The notes: a model not told the origin generated them from the sequence alone. A stretch of DNA of 64,000 bases from Chelatococcus sp. YT9 (GCF_018398315.1 NZ_JAHBRW010000001.1:2302501-2366500); one strand, 5' to 3'. Shown: positions 54,618 through 63,511, counted from the first letter of the stretch. Program-made: numbers and translations.

Positions 54618-55363
54618 GCCTCAAGCCATGCGAGCGCCTCGCCAGGCTCATGGAACGTCGGGACGTCGGGCTTGGGCGGCCGCGCGACCATCACGACGGG
54701 CAGGCCGAGATTGCGCGCCGCCATGAGCTTGGCCGCCGTCGCCGTGCCGCCGGCATTCTTGGTGACGAGCACGTCGATGCCATGGGCGCGCATCAGCGCC
54801 TCCTCGTCCGCCAGCGCGAAGGGGCCGCGCGCCGTTATGAATGTCGCCTGCGGCGCGGTGAAGCCCTCCGGCGCGTCGATGCTGCGCACGAGATAATGGT
54901 GCTGCGGCGCCGCGTTGAAGGCGGCCAGCTCCTGCCGCCCGATGGTGAGAAAGACGCGGCGCGGCGTGGGGCCGAGCGCCGCCGCCGCGGCTTCCATGTC
55001 CGGCACCGCCTGCCAGCGGTCGCCGGGTTCCGGCATCCAGGCGGGGCGGGTGAGGCGGGCAAGCGGCACGCCTTGCCGGGTGCAGGCGCTGGCCGCACTG
55101 ACGGAGATTCGCGCGGCGAAGGGATGGGTCGCATCGATGACCGCGCCAAAGCGCACCGTGGCGATATAGGCGGCGAGCCCGTCCGCGCCGCCGAAGCCGC
55201 CGACGCGGAGCGGGATCGGCGCCGGCGCATGCTCCCGCGTGCGGCCGGCGAGCGACAGCACCGACGCGATATCCGCGCGCTCCGCGAGGAGGGCGGCCAG
55301 CCGGCTCGCCTCGGTCGTTCCTCCGAGGATGAGCAGGCGCAGCACTGTTGCAGGCCTTGGCAT
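54599..55363 (-). CDS. cobK: precorrin-6A reductase
   Basis: A 254-residue NADPH-dependent reductase with LRLLILGGTTEASRLAALLA at the N-terminus, FGAVIDATHPFAARIS, RVFLTIGRQELAAF and VTKNAGGTATAAKLMAAR. It reduces precorrin-6A to precorrin-6B. It is the only cluster gene on the minus strand, lodged between cobJ and cobL, and its start region abuts the cobL start. Its transcription therefore needs its own promoter, outside the riboswitch-led transcript. Confidence 0.94.
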   Translation of the reverse strand: MPRPATVLRLLILGGTTEASRLAALLAERADIASVLSLAGRTREHAPAPIPLRVGGFGGADGLAAYIATVRFGAVIDATHPFAARISVSAASACTRQGVPLARLTRPAWMPEPGDRWQAVPDMEAAAAALGPTPRRVFLTIGRQELAAFNAAPQHHYLVRSIDAPEGFTAPQATFITARGPFALADEEALMRAHGIDVLVTKNAGGTATAAKLMAARNLGLPVVMVARPPKPDVPTFHEPGEALAWLEAHRPAP

Positions 55364-55382
55364 GATGGGGGAACCTGAGGTC

Positions 55383-56663
55383 ATGGCCGGTCGCGATATC
55401 CTCTCAGCGCCCACAGCATCGAGCGCTTCGCCGATAGTCTCTCCGCCGGCGCCCTGGCTCGCCATCGTCGGCCTCGGCGAAGACGGAATCGACGGCCTCA
55501 ATGCCGCCGCCCGTCGCCTGATCGAGCGTGCCGGCTTGGTGGTGGGCGGGCAGCGTCATCTCGCCCTTGCGGGCGCGCTCGTCAAGGGCGAGACGCTCGT
55601 CTGGCCGAGCCCGATCCATGATGCCTTTCCCGCAATCTTCGCTCGGCGCAGCACGCCGGTCTGCGTGCTCGCGAGCGGCGACCCCTTCTGCTACGGCATC
55701 GGCAGCGTGCTCGCCCAGCATGTGCCGGCGGCGGAATGGGAGGTGGTGGCGCAGCCCTCGGCCTTCAGCCTCGCGGCCGCGCGCCTCGGCTGGGCTCTGC
55801 AGGACGTGGCCACCATCAGCCTGCATGGCCGGCCGCTGGCGCGGATCAGGTCGCTGTTGCAGCCGGGCGCGCGCATCCTGGCGCTGGCTTGGGACGGCAC
55901 GACGCCGGGGAAGCTCGCGGCCATGCTCGCGGAACATGGCTTCGGCGCCTCGCGCATCACAACGCTCGAATGCCTGGGTGGTCCACGCGAGCGGGTGCGC
56001 GCGTCGACAGCGGGTGATTACGACGGCGGTGATTGCGATCCCCTCGTCACCATCGCGCTCGAGGTGGTGGCCCTGCCCGGCGCGCGCGTTTTGCCGCTGG
56101 CGTCGGGCCTCGACGACGACCTCTTCGCCCATGACGGGCAGATCACCAAGCGCGAGATCCGGGCGCTGGCCTTGTCCGCGCTCGCGCCGCGCCAGGGCGA
56201 ACTCCTGTGGGATGTCGGCGCGGGCTCCGGCTCCGTCGGCATCGAATGGATGCTGCGCCATCCCTCGCTCAAGGCCGTTGCCATCGAGGCCAGGGCAAAG
56301 CGCGCGGCGCGCATCCGGGCGAATGCCGAGAGCCTGGGCGTGCCGGATCTTCACGTGGTGGAAGGCCCGGCGCCGGAGGCGCTCACCGGCCTGCCGCCGC
56401 CCGCCGCGATCTTCATCGGCGGCGGGGCGAGCCGTCCCGGCGTCATCGAAGCCTGTTGGGACGCGTTGGCGGAAGGGGGGCGGCTCGTCGTTCATGCGGT
56501 GACGCTGGAGACCGAGGCGGTTATCACCGCCGCCCGCACGCGCCACGGTGGGGATCTCACGCGCTGCTCGCTGGAGCGGGCGGAGCCCATCGGCCGGTTT
56601 CATAGCTGGCGGGCGGCGATGCCGGTGGTGCAATGGCGGGCGGTGAAGGGGGCGAGGCCGTGA
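55383..56663 (+). CDS. cobL: precorrin-6Y C5,15-methyltransferase (decarboxylating)
   Basis: A 426-residue two-domain enzyme. The N-terminal CbiE-type methylase is about residues 20-220 (LAIVGLGEDGIDGLNAAARR, VLASGDPFCYGIGSVL). The C-terminal CbiT-type Rossmann methyltransferase/decarboxylase is about 225-420 (LLWDVGAGSGSVGIEWMLRH, IFIGGGASRPGVIEACW). It methylates C-5 and C-15 and decarboxylates the C-12 acetate. ATG 55383 is chosen (GAGG just upstream); ATG 55362 or 55365 would add six or seven residues and overlap cobK. Confidence 0.94.
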   Translation: MAGRDILSAPTASSASPIVSPPAPWLAIVGLGEDGIDGLNAAARRLIERAGLVVGGQRHLALAGALVKGETLVWPSPIHDAFPAIFARRSTPVCVLASGDPFCYGIGSVLAQHVPAAEWEVVAQPSAFSLAAARLGWALQDVATISLHGRPLARIRSLLQPGARILALAWDGTTPGKLAAMLAEHGFGASRITTLECLGGPRERVRASTAGDYDGGDCDPLVTIALEVVALPGARVLPLASGLDDDLFAHDGQITKREIRALALSALAPRQGELLWDVGAGSGSVGIEWMLRHPSLKAVAIEARAKRAARIRANAESLGVPDLHVVEGPAPEALTGLPPPAAIFIGGGASRPGVIEACWDALAEGGRLVVHAVTLETEAVITAARTRHGGDLTRCSLERAEPIGRFHSWRAAMPVVQWRAVKGARP

Positions 56664-57052
56664 GGAACGTGGTGGCCGGCTTCGGCTTTCGCCAGCGCGC
56701 GACGATCGCCGATTTTCATGCCGCGCTCGACGCGGCGCTGGCTGACGCTGACGTGGCGCCGGACGAAGTCGCCGAGATCGCCATCCCCCGCGTCAAGCGC
56801 AGCGCCATCGTCGAGGCTTTCGCGCAGCGGCAGGGGCTGACGCTGGTGCCCCTGTCGGAAGTGGATTTGCACGGGGCCAGCGATCGCTGCCTCACCCAGT
56901 CGGCGCGTTCCATCGGCGCGCTCGGCGTGCCAAGCGTCGCGGAAGCCGCCGCTCTTGCTGCGGCGGGGGAGGGCGCGCAACTGATCCGGCCGCGCATCAA
57001 GACCGCCACTGTCACCTGCGCGCTGGCCCGCAGAATTCAGCTATGGGGATAA
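56660..57052 (+). CDS. cobE: cobalamin biosynthesis protein CobE
   Basis: A 130-residue protein matching the C-terminal domain of Cbi[60 protein letters not shown] and [11 protein letters not shown]. Its exact step is uncertain. GTG 56660 overlaps the cobL stop (GTGA); ATG 56633 is possible but lies wholly in cobL. cobM follows after four bases. Confidence 0.9.
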   Translation: MRNVVAGFGFRQRATIADFHAALDAALADADVAPDEVAEIAIPRVKRSAIVEAFAQRQGLTLVPLSEVDLHGASDRCLTQSARSIGALGVPSVAEAAALAAAGEGAQLIRPRIKTATVTCALARRIQLWG

Positions 57053-57056
57053 GCCT

Positions 57057-57818
57057 GTGACCGTCCATTTCATCGGCGCCGGGCCCGGTGCGCCCGATCT
57101 CATCACGGTGCGGGGGCGTGATCTCGTGGCGCGCTGCCCGGTCTGCCTCTATGCAGGCTCGCTGGTGCCGCGCGAGGTGCTCTCCTGGTGTCCTCCCGGC
57201 GCGCGGATCGTCGATACCGCGCCGTTGTCGCTCGACCAGATCATCGAGACGATCGCGGATGCGCATGCGGCCGGGCAGGACATCGCCCGCCTGCATTCGG
57301 GCGATCTGTCCATCTGGAGCGCCATGGGCGAACAGCTCCGCCGGCTGCGCCAGCGCGACATCCCCTACACCATCACGCCCGGCGTGCCGGCCTTCGCCGC
57401 CTCAGCGGCGGCGCTCGGCCAGGAACTGACGCTGCCGGGCGTCGCGCAATCGGTGGTGCTGACGCGCACCTCGGGACGCGCCACCGCCATGCCGGAGACG
57501 GAGACGCTGGCCGCCTTCGCCGCAACGGGGGCGACGCTCGCCATCCATCTGTCGATCCATGTGCTCGACAAGGTGGTGGCCGAGCTCACGCCTCACTACG
57601 GGGACGACTGTCCCGTCGCCGTCGTGGCGCGGGCGAGTTGGCCGGAAGAGCGCATCCTGCGCGGCACGCTCGCGACGATCGTCGGCCTCCTCGCCGCCGA
57701 CCCCGTCGAGCGCACGGCGACGATTTTCGTCGGGCCCGTGCTCGGCACGGAGGATTTCCGCGAGAGCGCGCTCTATGGCGCCCACTACGTCAGGCGCTTT
57801 CGCGGCGCTGGGGAGTGA
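57057..57818 (+). CDS. cobM: precorrin-4 C11-methyltransferase
   Basis: A 253-residue tetrapyrrole methylase: [57 protein letters not shown] and [17 protein letters not shown], the CobM/CbiF hallmarks. It makes precorrin-5. It starts with GTG. The 176-base gap to cobA is the only sizeable break among the plus-strand genes of this half and holds a palindrome. Confidence 0.95.
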   Translation: MTVHFIGAGPGAPDLITVRGRDLVARCPVCLYAGSLVPREVLSWCPPGARIVDTAPLSLDQIIETIADAHAAGQDIARLHSGDLSIWSAMGEQLRRLRQRDIPYTITPGVPAFAASAAALGQELTLPGVAQSVVLTRTSGRATAMPETETLAAFAATGATLAIHLSIHVLDKVVAELTPHYGDDCPVAVVARASWPEERILRGTLATIVGLLAADPVERTATIFVGPVLGTEDFRESALYGAHYVRRFRGAGE

Positions 57819-57846
57819 GGGAAGGGCGCAACGTCGGACCGGGTTT

Positions 57847-57872
57847 GATCCCTCCCCTGGAGGGAAGGGATC
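57847..57872. repeat. solo palindrome between cobM and cobA (family A arm)
   Basis: GATCCCTCCCCTGGAGGGAAGGGATC is a 26-bp near-perfect palindrome, one arm of the family A element found in cobN and cobG. It lies 29 bases after the cobM stop and may be a remnant or minimal copy acting as an mRNA hairpin. Confidence 0.8.
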
Positions 57873-57994
57873 GCGGCGGCTCACGGGTGCGCTCATCCGG
57901 ATGGGCGTGGTGGGGGGAGTGATGAAAACGCTCATGCCTCGTGCCCATCCGTCACCCTCGTGCGCACCCTTACGATTCAGTCTATAGCAGCGCG

Positions 57995-58828
57995 ATGATG
58001 CCACCCGCCGCCAGCCCGAGCTCTATGCCAGCCTCTATCCCCGCCGCCCTGCAATCGCTGACGCCCGATTTCGCGCCGGGCGCGGTCTGGCTCGTGGGCG
58101 CGGGCCCCGGCGATCCCGGGCTCCTCACGCTGCACGCGATCAATGCCCTGGCAGCGGCGGATGCCATTGTCTACGACGCCCTCGTCGACAAGCGCGTGCT
58201 CGGCCTCGCGCGGCCCGACGCGCTCCTCGAATTCGCCGGCAAGCGCGGCGGCAAGCCTTCGCCGCAGCAGGCCGACATCACGCGCCGGCTCATCGCGCTC
58301 GCCCGTGAGGGCCGGCGGGTCCTGCGGCTGAAGGGGGGTGATCCCTTCGTCTTCGGGCGCGGCGGCGAGGAAGCGCTGGCGCTGGTGGAAGCCGGCATCC
58401 CGTTCCGCGTCATACCGGGGGTAACGGCGGGGCTCGGCGGGCTCGCCGGCGCGCTCATTCCCGCGACGACACGCGGCACGAATCAGGCCGTGGTGCTCGC
58501 CACCGGCCATGCGGCGGCCGGCTCAGAGGAAGATCTCGACTGGGCGGCGCTCGCCCGCCTGCGCCAGCCGCTCATCCTCTACATGGCTGTGGCGAACCTG
58601 CCGCGCATCGCCGAGGCGCTCATCGCCGGCGGGGCTGATCCCGCGACACCGGTCGCCATCGTCGCCTCCGCAACGCTGCCGTCGGAACAGGTCGTCGAAA
58701 CGACACTGGCGAGGTCAGCGGATGCGCTGGCCGAGGCGGGCATTGCGGCGCCGTCGATCGTCGCCATCGGCTCCATCGTCGGTCTCAGGGCGCGGCTCAC
58801 CGCCGGGACGGGGGAGGGATCGCCATGA
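57995..58828 (+). CDS. cobA: uroporphyrinogen-III C-methyltransferase
   Basis: A 277-residue SUMT: VWLVGAGPGDPGLLTLHAI, AAADAIVYDALVDKRVL, RVLRLKGGDPFVFGRGGEEA and PGVTAGLGGLAGALIPATTR. It makes precorrin-2, the entry into the corrin branch. It has no CysG-type dehydrogenase domain, as usual for CobA. ATG 57995 is chosen (57998 also possible); earlier in-frame codons derive from the intergenic region. The stop overlaps cobB. Confidence 0.95.
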   Translation: MMPPAASPSSMPASIPAALQSLTPDFAPGAVWLVGAGPGDPGLLTLHAINALAAADAIVYDALVDKRVLGLARPDALLEFAGKRGGKPSPQQADITRRLIALAREGRRVLRLKGGDPFVFGRGGEEALALVEAGIPFRVIPGVTAGLGGLAGALIPATTRGTNQAVVLATGHAAAGSEEDLDWAALARLRQPLILYMAVANLPRIAEALIAGGADPATPVAIVASATLPSEQVVETTLARSADALAEAGIAAPSIVAIGSIVGLRARLTAGTGEGSP

Positions 58829-60174
58829 CAGCACCGATGACGATGACAGCACAGATGACGGCACCCGGCCTCCTCATCGCCGCGCCGCGCTCCGGCGCCG
58901 GCAAGACCACTGTGACGCTAGGCCTGATGCGGGCCTTTGCCCGCCGTGGCCTCACGGTCGCGCCGGTGAAATGCGGGCCGGACTACATCGATCCCGCCTT
59001 CCATGCGGTCGCGGCGGGGCGCGGCGGCGTCAATCTCGACAGCTGGGCGATGGGCGCCGATCTTCTCGGCGCGCTCACCGCCGGCCAGACGACCGACGCC
59101 GACCTCGTGCTGGCGGAGGGGCTGATGGGCCTGTTCGACGGCGTGCCGGCCGAGCCGGGACGCACCGGCTCCAGCGCCGACATCGCGGCCTTGATGGGCT
59201 GGCCCGTGCTGCTCGTGCTCGATGTCTCCGGCCAGTCGCAGTCTGCGGCGGCCATGGCGCTCGGCGCGGCGCGCTATGATCCGCGCGTCACCATCGGCGG
59301 AGTGATCCTGAACAAGGTCGGCAGCGAGCGCCACAGGCGGCTCGCGGGCGAAGCGATCGAGGCCATCGGCCTGCCCGTGCTCGGCGCGCTGCCGCGCGGC
59401 GAGGTAACATTGCCGGAGCGGCATCTCGGGCTCGTGCAGGCGCGCGAGACGGCGGAGCTGGAGAGCCGGCTCGACGGCCTCGCCGATCTCGTGGAAGCGC
59501 ATGTCGACCTCACTGCCGTGCAGGGACTGGCGCGGAGCCGCCCGGGTGCTGCCGCCGCCGGGCGCACGTGCCCCGCCGTGCCGCCGCCCGGTCAGCGCAT
59601 CGCGATTGCCGACGACGCGGCCTTCTCTTTCGTCTATCCCCATGTCGCGATGGGCTGGCGCGCGGCCGGCGCCGAGTTGGTGCCGTTCTCGCCGCTCGCC
59701 GACGAGGCACCCGCCGCCGACTGCGACGTCTGCTGGCTGCCCGGCGGCTATCCCGAACTCCACGCTGGCCGTCTCGCCGCCAACGGGCAATTCCGGGAAG
59801 GCCTTGCCGCCTTCGCCGCCACCCGGCCGGTGCATGGCGAGTGCGGCGGCTATATGGTGCTCGGCGAGGCGCTGGTCGACGCGGCCGGTGTCAGCCACCC
59901 GATGACGGGGCTGCTGCCGCTCGTGACGAGCTTCGCCAAGCGCAAGCTCAATCTCGGCTATCGCATCGCCACCTTCACGGCGTCCGCGCCTTTCGCGTCC
60001 CCCGGCGCGGTGGCGCGAGGCCATGAGTTCCACTACGCCAGCATCCTGTCAGCCCCGGCGGCGTCGCCCCTGGCCGAGGTCGGCGACGCCTATGGCAACA
60101 GGCTCGCGCCGGCCGGGCACAAGGTCGGCCATGTCTCCGGCTCGTTCTTTCACGTCATCGAGGTCCTGTCCTGA
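58825..60174 (+). CDS. cobB: hydrogenobyrinic acid a,c-diamide synthase
   Basis: A 449-residue glutamine amidotransferase with an N-terminal dethiobiotin-synthetase-like ATPase (IAAPRSGAGKTTVTLGLM, KCGPDYIDPAFH) and a C-terminal class-I GATase domain (LPGGYPELHAG, Cys in HGECGGYMVLGEAL, closing His in GHEFHYAS). It amidates the a and c carboxylates. The first 15 residues are a repeat of MTAP/MTAQ units (ATGACAGCAC in DNA), so starts at 58837, 58843 or 58855 are also possible. The last base is shared with the acyltransferase start. Confidence 0.95.
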   Translation: MTAPMTMTAQMTAPGLLIAAPRSGAGKTTVTLGLMRAFARRGLTVAPVKCGPDYIDPAFHAVAAGRGGVNLDSWAMGADLLGALTAGQTTDADLVLAEGLMGLFDGVPAEPGRTGSSADIAALMGWPVLLVLDVSGQSQSAAAMALGAARYDPRVTIGGVILNKVGSERHRRLAGEAIEAIGLPVLGALPRGEVTLPERHLGLVQARETAELESRLDGLADLVEAHVDLTAVQGLARSRPGAAAAGRTCPAVPPPGQRIAIADDAAFSFVYPHVAMGWRAAGAELVPFSPLADEAPAADCDVCWLPGGYPELHAGRLAANGQFREGLAAFAATRPVHGECGGYMVLGEALVDAAGVSHPMTGLLPLVTSFAKRKLNLGYRIATFTASAPFASPGAVARGHEFHYASILSAPAASPLAEVGDAYGNRLAPAGHKVGHVSGSFFHVIEVLS

Positions 60175-61283
60175 TGGCTGACGAGGCCGGGCGCAGCGCC
60201 GACAGGCGAAGTGCTGATAGGCCTGGTGCCGATAGGCTTCTGGCCGTGCAGGTGCTGCGCGCGCTGGCGGCGCTGATGGTCGTGGTGCATCACGCTCAAT
60301 ACGACGCGGCCGCGCTCGCGGACCGGCTCAGCCTTTCCTTCAGCCCAAGCCATCTCCTGCCGTGGCTGTCGGGCGTCGATATCTTTTTCGTCATCTCCGG
60401 CTTCGTGATGGTGCACGCTTCGCGCCCGCTCTTCGGGACAGCCGGCGCTTGGAGCACTTTCCTGAGCCGGCGCATCGTGCGTATCGTTCCGCTCTATTGG
60501 GGCGTGACAACGCTCTATCTGGCGGTAGCGATCCTGCTGCCGCAGGTGCTGAACAGTGGCTGGCCGGGCCCCTGGCAGATCGTGGCGTCCTATCTCTTCA
60601 TCCCTGCCATGCGCGCCGACGGCGCGGTGCAGCCGATCTATTCTCTCGGCTGGACACTCAACTTCGAGATGTTCTTCTATCTGGTCTTCGCGGCGGCCAT
60701 CGCCTTGCCGCGGCGCCATGCGGTCCTCGCGGTCTCGCTCGGGCTCGCCCTCCTGGTCGCTTCCCGCCCTTTCATCGGCTGGTCGCTGCCGGTCGCCTAC
60801 TGGTCCGATCCCATCATCCTGGAATTCGTGCTTGGGATGGGTGTGGCGATGATCCGCGAAACGGGCCTGCGCCTCGGCGGCGCCGCGCGAATCGCGCTCG
60901 TCGTGGCAGGCTTCGGTTTGCTCCACCTCGACCTGGCGGCCGCCGACGGCACGGCCCTGCCGCAGTTCATCGGCTATGGCGGCCCCGCCGCGCTGCTGGT
61001 GGCAGCCGCCGTGCTTGGGCGACCGAATACGCGGCCCCCTGCTGTCGAGCGGGCCTTAGTCGCGATGGGCGATGCCTCCTACGCGCTATACCTGCTGCAC
61101 CCCTTCGTGATCCGGGCACTACGCGAGATCTTCATGCGCAGTCCGCTCGGCCTTTGGCTCGGCCCTTGGGGGTTTGTGGCGGCCTGCGTCGTGGCCGCGA
61201 TCCTCGTGGCCGTTCTCGTCTACCAGCGGCTGGAGTTCCCCCTTCACCGTTTTCTGCGGGCGCGCCTCACGTCACACCGATGA
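60174..61283 (+). CDS. acyltransferase 3 family membrane protein
   Basis: A 369-residue protein with about ten membrane helices: LLAVQVLRALAALMVVVHHA, LSGVDIFFVISGFVM, RRIVRIVPLYWGVTTLYL and ASYALYLLHPFVIRAL, all typical of the Acyl_transf_3/OafA family that O-acylates cell-surface sugars. Residues 7-20 repeat (SADRR, SADRP, GADRL). The start shares one base with the cobB stop (TGATG), so translation is probably coupled although no cobalamin role is known. It overlaps the convergent ybaK-like gene by 17 bases. Confidence 0.9.
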   Translation: MADEAGRSADRRSADRPGADRLLAVQVLRALAALMVVVHHAQYDAAALADRLSLSFSPSHLLPWLSGVDIFFVISGFVMVHASRPLFGTAGAWSTFLSRRIVRIVPLYWGVTTLYLAVAILLPQVLNSGWPGPWQIVASYLFIPAMRADGAVQPIYSLGWTLNFEMFFYLVFAAAIALPRRHAVLAVSLGLALLVASRPFIGWSLPVAYWSDPIILEFVLGMGVAMIRETGLRLGGAARIALVVAGFGLLHLDLAAADGTALPQFIGYGGPAALLVAAAVLGRPNTRPPAVERALVAMGDASYALYLLHPFVIRALREIFMRSPLGLWLGPWGFVAACVVAAILVAVLVYQRLEFPLHRFLRARLTSHR

Positions 61284-61770
61284 GCGGCGCCTTGAGCGCC
61301 CCCACCAGATCCTGCGGCGCAATGGGAAAATTGGCGAACGGCGTGCCGGCGGCGGCCCAGACCACGTCAAAAGTCATCAGGTCCCGATCGATATAGGTCG
61401 CCATTTCGGTTGCATGGCCGAATGGCGGTATGCCGCCGATCGCAAAGCCAGTCAGTTCGCGGACACGGGCGGCGTTCGGGCGTTTAAGTCCCTCGCCGAG
61501 GATGGCCGTGACGCCCGTCTCGTTGACCCGGTTCTGCCCCGAGACGAGAAAGAGATAGGGCTTGCCAGTCTCGGCGCCCTCGAAGATGAGGGACTTGACG
61601 ATCTGCCCCACCGCAACGCCATGCACGACAGCCGCTTCCTCGGCGGTGCGCGTTGTTTCGGTTGTCACATGGATGTCGAGCGCGAGACCGAGCTTATGGG
61701 CCGCATCGCGTACGATTGCGGCGCGTTCATGCACGGTCGCGGAAGGTTGCTTCTGGCTCGGCACGTCCAT
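61267..61770 (-). CDS. YbaK/EbsC-type aminoacyl-tRNA deacylase
   Basis: A 167-residue protein of the INS/YbaK superfamily: TAEEAAVVHGVAVGQIVKSL, the conserved Lys in VKSLIF, LVSGQNRVNE, and the closing GGIPPFGH segment. Relatives hydrolyse mischarged Cys-tRNAPro or Ala-tRNAPro in trans. The exact tRNA specificity cannot be read here; the sequence type is closest to YbaK-like stand-alone editing proteins with GGIPPFGH. It is convergent with the acyltransferase gene. Confidence 0.9.
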   Translation of the reverse strand: MDVPSQKQPSATVHERAAIVRDAAHKLGLALDIHVTTETTRTAEEAAVVHGVAVGQIVKSLIFEGAETGKPYLFLVSGQNRVNETGVTAILGEGLKRPNAARVRELTGFAIGGIPPFGHATEMATYIDRDLMTFDVVWAAAGTPFANFPIAPQDLVGALKAPLIGVT

Positions 61771-61872
61771 GGATAGGCCCTTCTTGTTTCAGCCCAACTG
61801 CCGGCACACATTCGGCACTGTTGGTGCGGCGCAGCTTACAAACCGCTCGAGCGGAGGGGAAGCCTGCGCTTA

Positions 61873-62574
61873 ATGGCTGCGAGGTGCCCGCGAGCGGGCA
61901 GGGATGTGAGGATTGTGTTGAAGCAGGACGAGGAGTTGCCAGGGGACGAAGCGGGTGACGGTGCGAGCCCCGCGGATCTGACGGCTGCCGTCCGCCGTGC
62001 CCGGCTCGACGATGAGCAGCGTGGCGGGATTGTCGCCGGACTGAGGCAAGGAGAGTTTGCACGGCTCGATCTGCTCAACGCGCGGCTTCGCCCGGTATTT
62101 GCGCAAGTCCCTCCGGATATTGATATTTTCGACCACGGTATCGTGCCCGGCGAGCGCCCCCGCTGCTATATCGACATGCTTGCTTTTGTCGAGATGGAGC
62201 GCGATCGCCAGACCTATTGCTTCTCCGTCGATACACGCCGGGGGCGAGTTACCGTAGTCCGGAGCGAGCAGGTGGAGATCATCGTCGCTCAGGTGACCGA
62301 CTATGTCGCACGGCGCCTGGTGGAGCGCGAGCGCATGATGGCGGAGAGCCGCGTCATCGTGACGCCGTCTGCGGGCGTGCCGAAAGAGCCGGTGGAAGCG
62401 GCCAACCTGGCGGGACCCGCGACCCCTGCGCCTGCTCCGCCCGGTCGCCGCTTCGACGCCGGCGACATTGTCTTCGCCATCATCATGGGGCTGATCGGCG
62501 GTGCGGCGTTGTTCCAGGGAGCGCTCTGGCTGATGGAATGGGCACCGGTCGCCCGTTTTCTTGATCGTTTCTGA
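61873..62574 (+). CDS. uncharacterised protein with C-terminal membrane anchor
   Basis: A 233-residue protein I do not recognise. The N-terminal two-thirds is soluble and charged (FARLDLLNARLRPVFAQV, PDIDIFDHGIVPGERPRCYI, RQTYCFSVDTRRGRVTVVRS). A Pro/Ala linker (about residues 172-192) leads to one membrane helix near the end (IVFAIIMGLIGGAALFQGAL) with a ten-residue tail, so it is likely tail-anchored with the body in the cytoplasm. There is no signal peptide. The start is uncertain: ATG 61873 is listed, but GTG 61906 gives a cleaner N-terminus (MRIVLKQDEELPGDE). Confidence 0.7.
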   Translation: MAARCPRAGRDVRIVLKQDEELPGDEAGDGASPADLTAAVRRARLDDEQRGGIVAGLRQGEFARLDLLNARLRPVFAQVPPDIDIFDHGIVPGERPRCYIDMLAFVEMERDRQTYCFSVDTRRGRVTVVRSEQVEIIVAQVTDYVARRLVERERMMAESRVIVTPSAGVPKEPVEAANLAGPATPAPAPPGRRFDAGDIVFAIIMGLIGGAALFQGALWLMEWAPVARFLDRF

Positions 62575-62591
62575 GCCGGATCGCGGTTCAG
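62571..62591. terminator. symmetric hairpin spanning two convergent stop codons
   Basis: CTGAGCCG (62571-62578) and CGGTTCAG (62584-62591) pair over eight positions with one G-U, loop GATCG. Both stop codons lie in the arms, as in the palindrome at 22068-22102. There is no U-run. Confidence 0.45.
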
Positions 62592-63511
62592 TCGACGACC
62601 ATCTCGCCAATCTGCGCGATGGTGGCCTTCTCGACGTCCAGGGCCCGTGCCCGCACGCGTGGCGCATCCAGCCCGCGGGTGCGGATCGTGAAGCGGGATT
62701 GCCGGCCGTCCTCCACGATATCGATGAGGTGGTAGCCCGCGCGATGGGTGAACAGGCCCCGCACTGCCGAACACGATGGCGCGCCGAGGATCGGCACCGG
62801 CTTCACGGGCCCGCGAATACGCACGAGTGACGTGCGATGGTTATGACCGTGCAGGATCATCTCCGCGCCGGTCTTGGCGATGATGGCTTGGAAGGCATCC
62901 GAATCGGTGAGCTGTCGCCCGGCCTTCGCGCCTTCATAATAAGGCGGATGATGCAGCATCACGATGCGGCACAGGCCCTCACGCCCAAGCTCGGACAGGA
63001 TTTCGCCCATGGCGGTGAGCTGCTTCTCCCCCAATGTGCCGCTGGCCACGAATGGCAAGGTCGGCACCGCCGAGGATAGGCCGATGAGGGCTACTCCGCC
63101 CCTGCGTCGCACATAGGGGAAGGACGGCATCGCGCCCTCCTTGGCTCCATCGGACAACATCCACGGCGCAATCGTGCGAATCAGCGCCTTCAGGGCGCCG
63201 CGAACGTAGGCATCATGATTGCCTGGCACGAAGCTCACATAGTCGGGTGCGCCGAGCCGCTCCAAGAAGGCCCGTGCCACGGGAAACTCGGCGGCCAGCC
63301 CGATGTTGGTGATGTCGCCGGTGAGCGCGATGTGATCGGCCTTCTGGGCCTCGAGATCCGCGATGATCCTATCGAGCAGCGGCATGTCGTGGATGGCCGC
63401 GCGGCCACGCCGCCAGTTGACATAGCCAGTGAAGCGCTTGCCCATCAGTTCCCTCAGCTTGGGGGAGGGCAGAGGACCGATGTGCGGATCAGAGATATGA
63501 GCCAGGAGCAT
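62588..63511 (-). CDS. metallophosphoesterase
   Basis: A 307-residue calcineurin-like phosphoesterase with the full metal-ligand set: SDPHIG (DxH), LTGDITNIG (GD), VPGNHDAY (GNHD), VMLHHPPY (His) and LHGHNHRTS (GHxH). It resembles the CpdA/Icc type that hydrolyses cyclic nucleotides or other phosphodiesters, but the substrate is unproven. ATG 63511 gives the family N-terminus MLLAHISDPHIG. Confidence 0.92.
   Translation of the reverse strand: MLLAHISDPHIGPLPSPKLRELMGKRFTGYVNWRRGRAAIHDMPLLDRIIADLEAQKADHIALTGDITNIGLAAEFPVARAFLERLGAPDYVSFVPGNHDAYVRGALKALIRTIAPWMLSDGAKEGAMPSFPYVRRRGGVALIGLSSAVPTLPFVASGTLGEKQLTAMGEILSELGREGLCRIVMLHHPPYYEGAKAGRQLTDSDAFQAIIAKTGAEMILHGHNHRTSLVRIRGPVKPVPILGAPSCSAVRGLFTHRAGYHLIDIVEDGRQSRFTIRTRGLDAPRVRARALDVEKATIAQIGEMVVD

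Noticed and set aside
24909-57872. CRISPR array made of the recurring palindromes
   Set aside because: Copies are kilobases apart, differ in length, lie in both orientations and have no regular spacers or cas genes.
61927-62667. Minus-strand open frame overlapping the unknown membrane-anchored gene
   Set aside because: It runs through the metallophosphoesterase 3' end with no family-like sequence, whereas the plus-strand frame has a coherent soluble domain and membrane helix.
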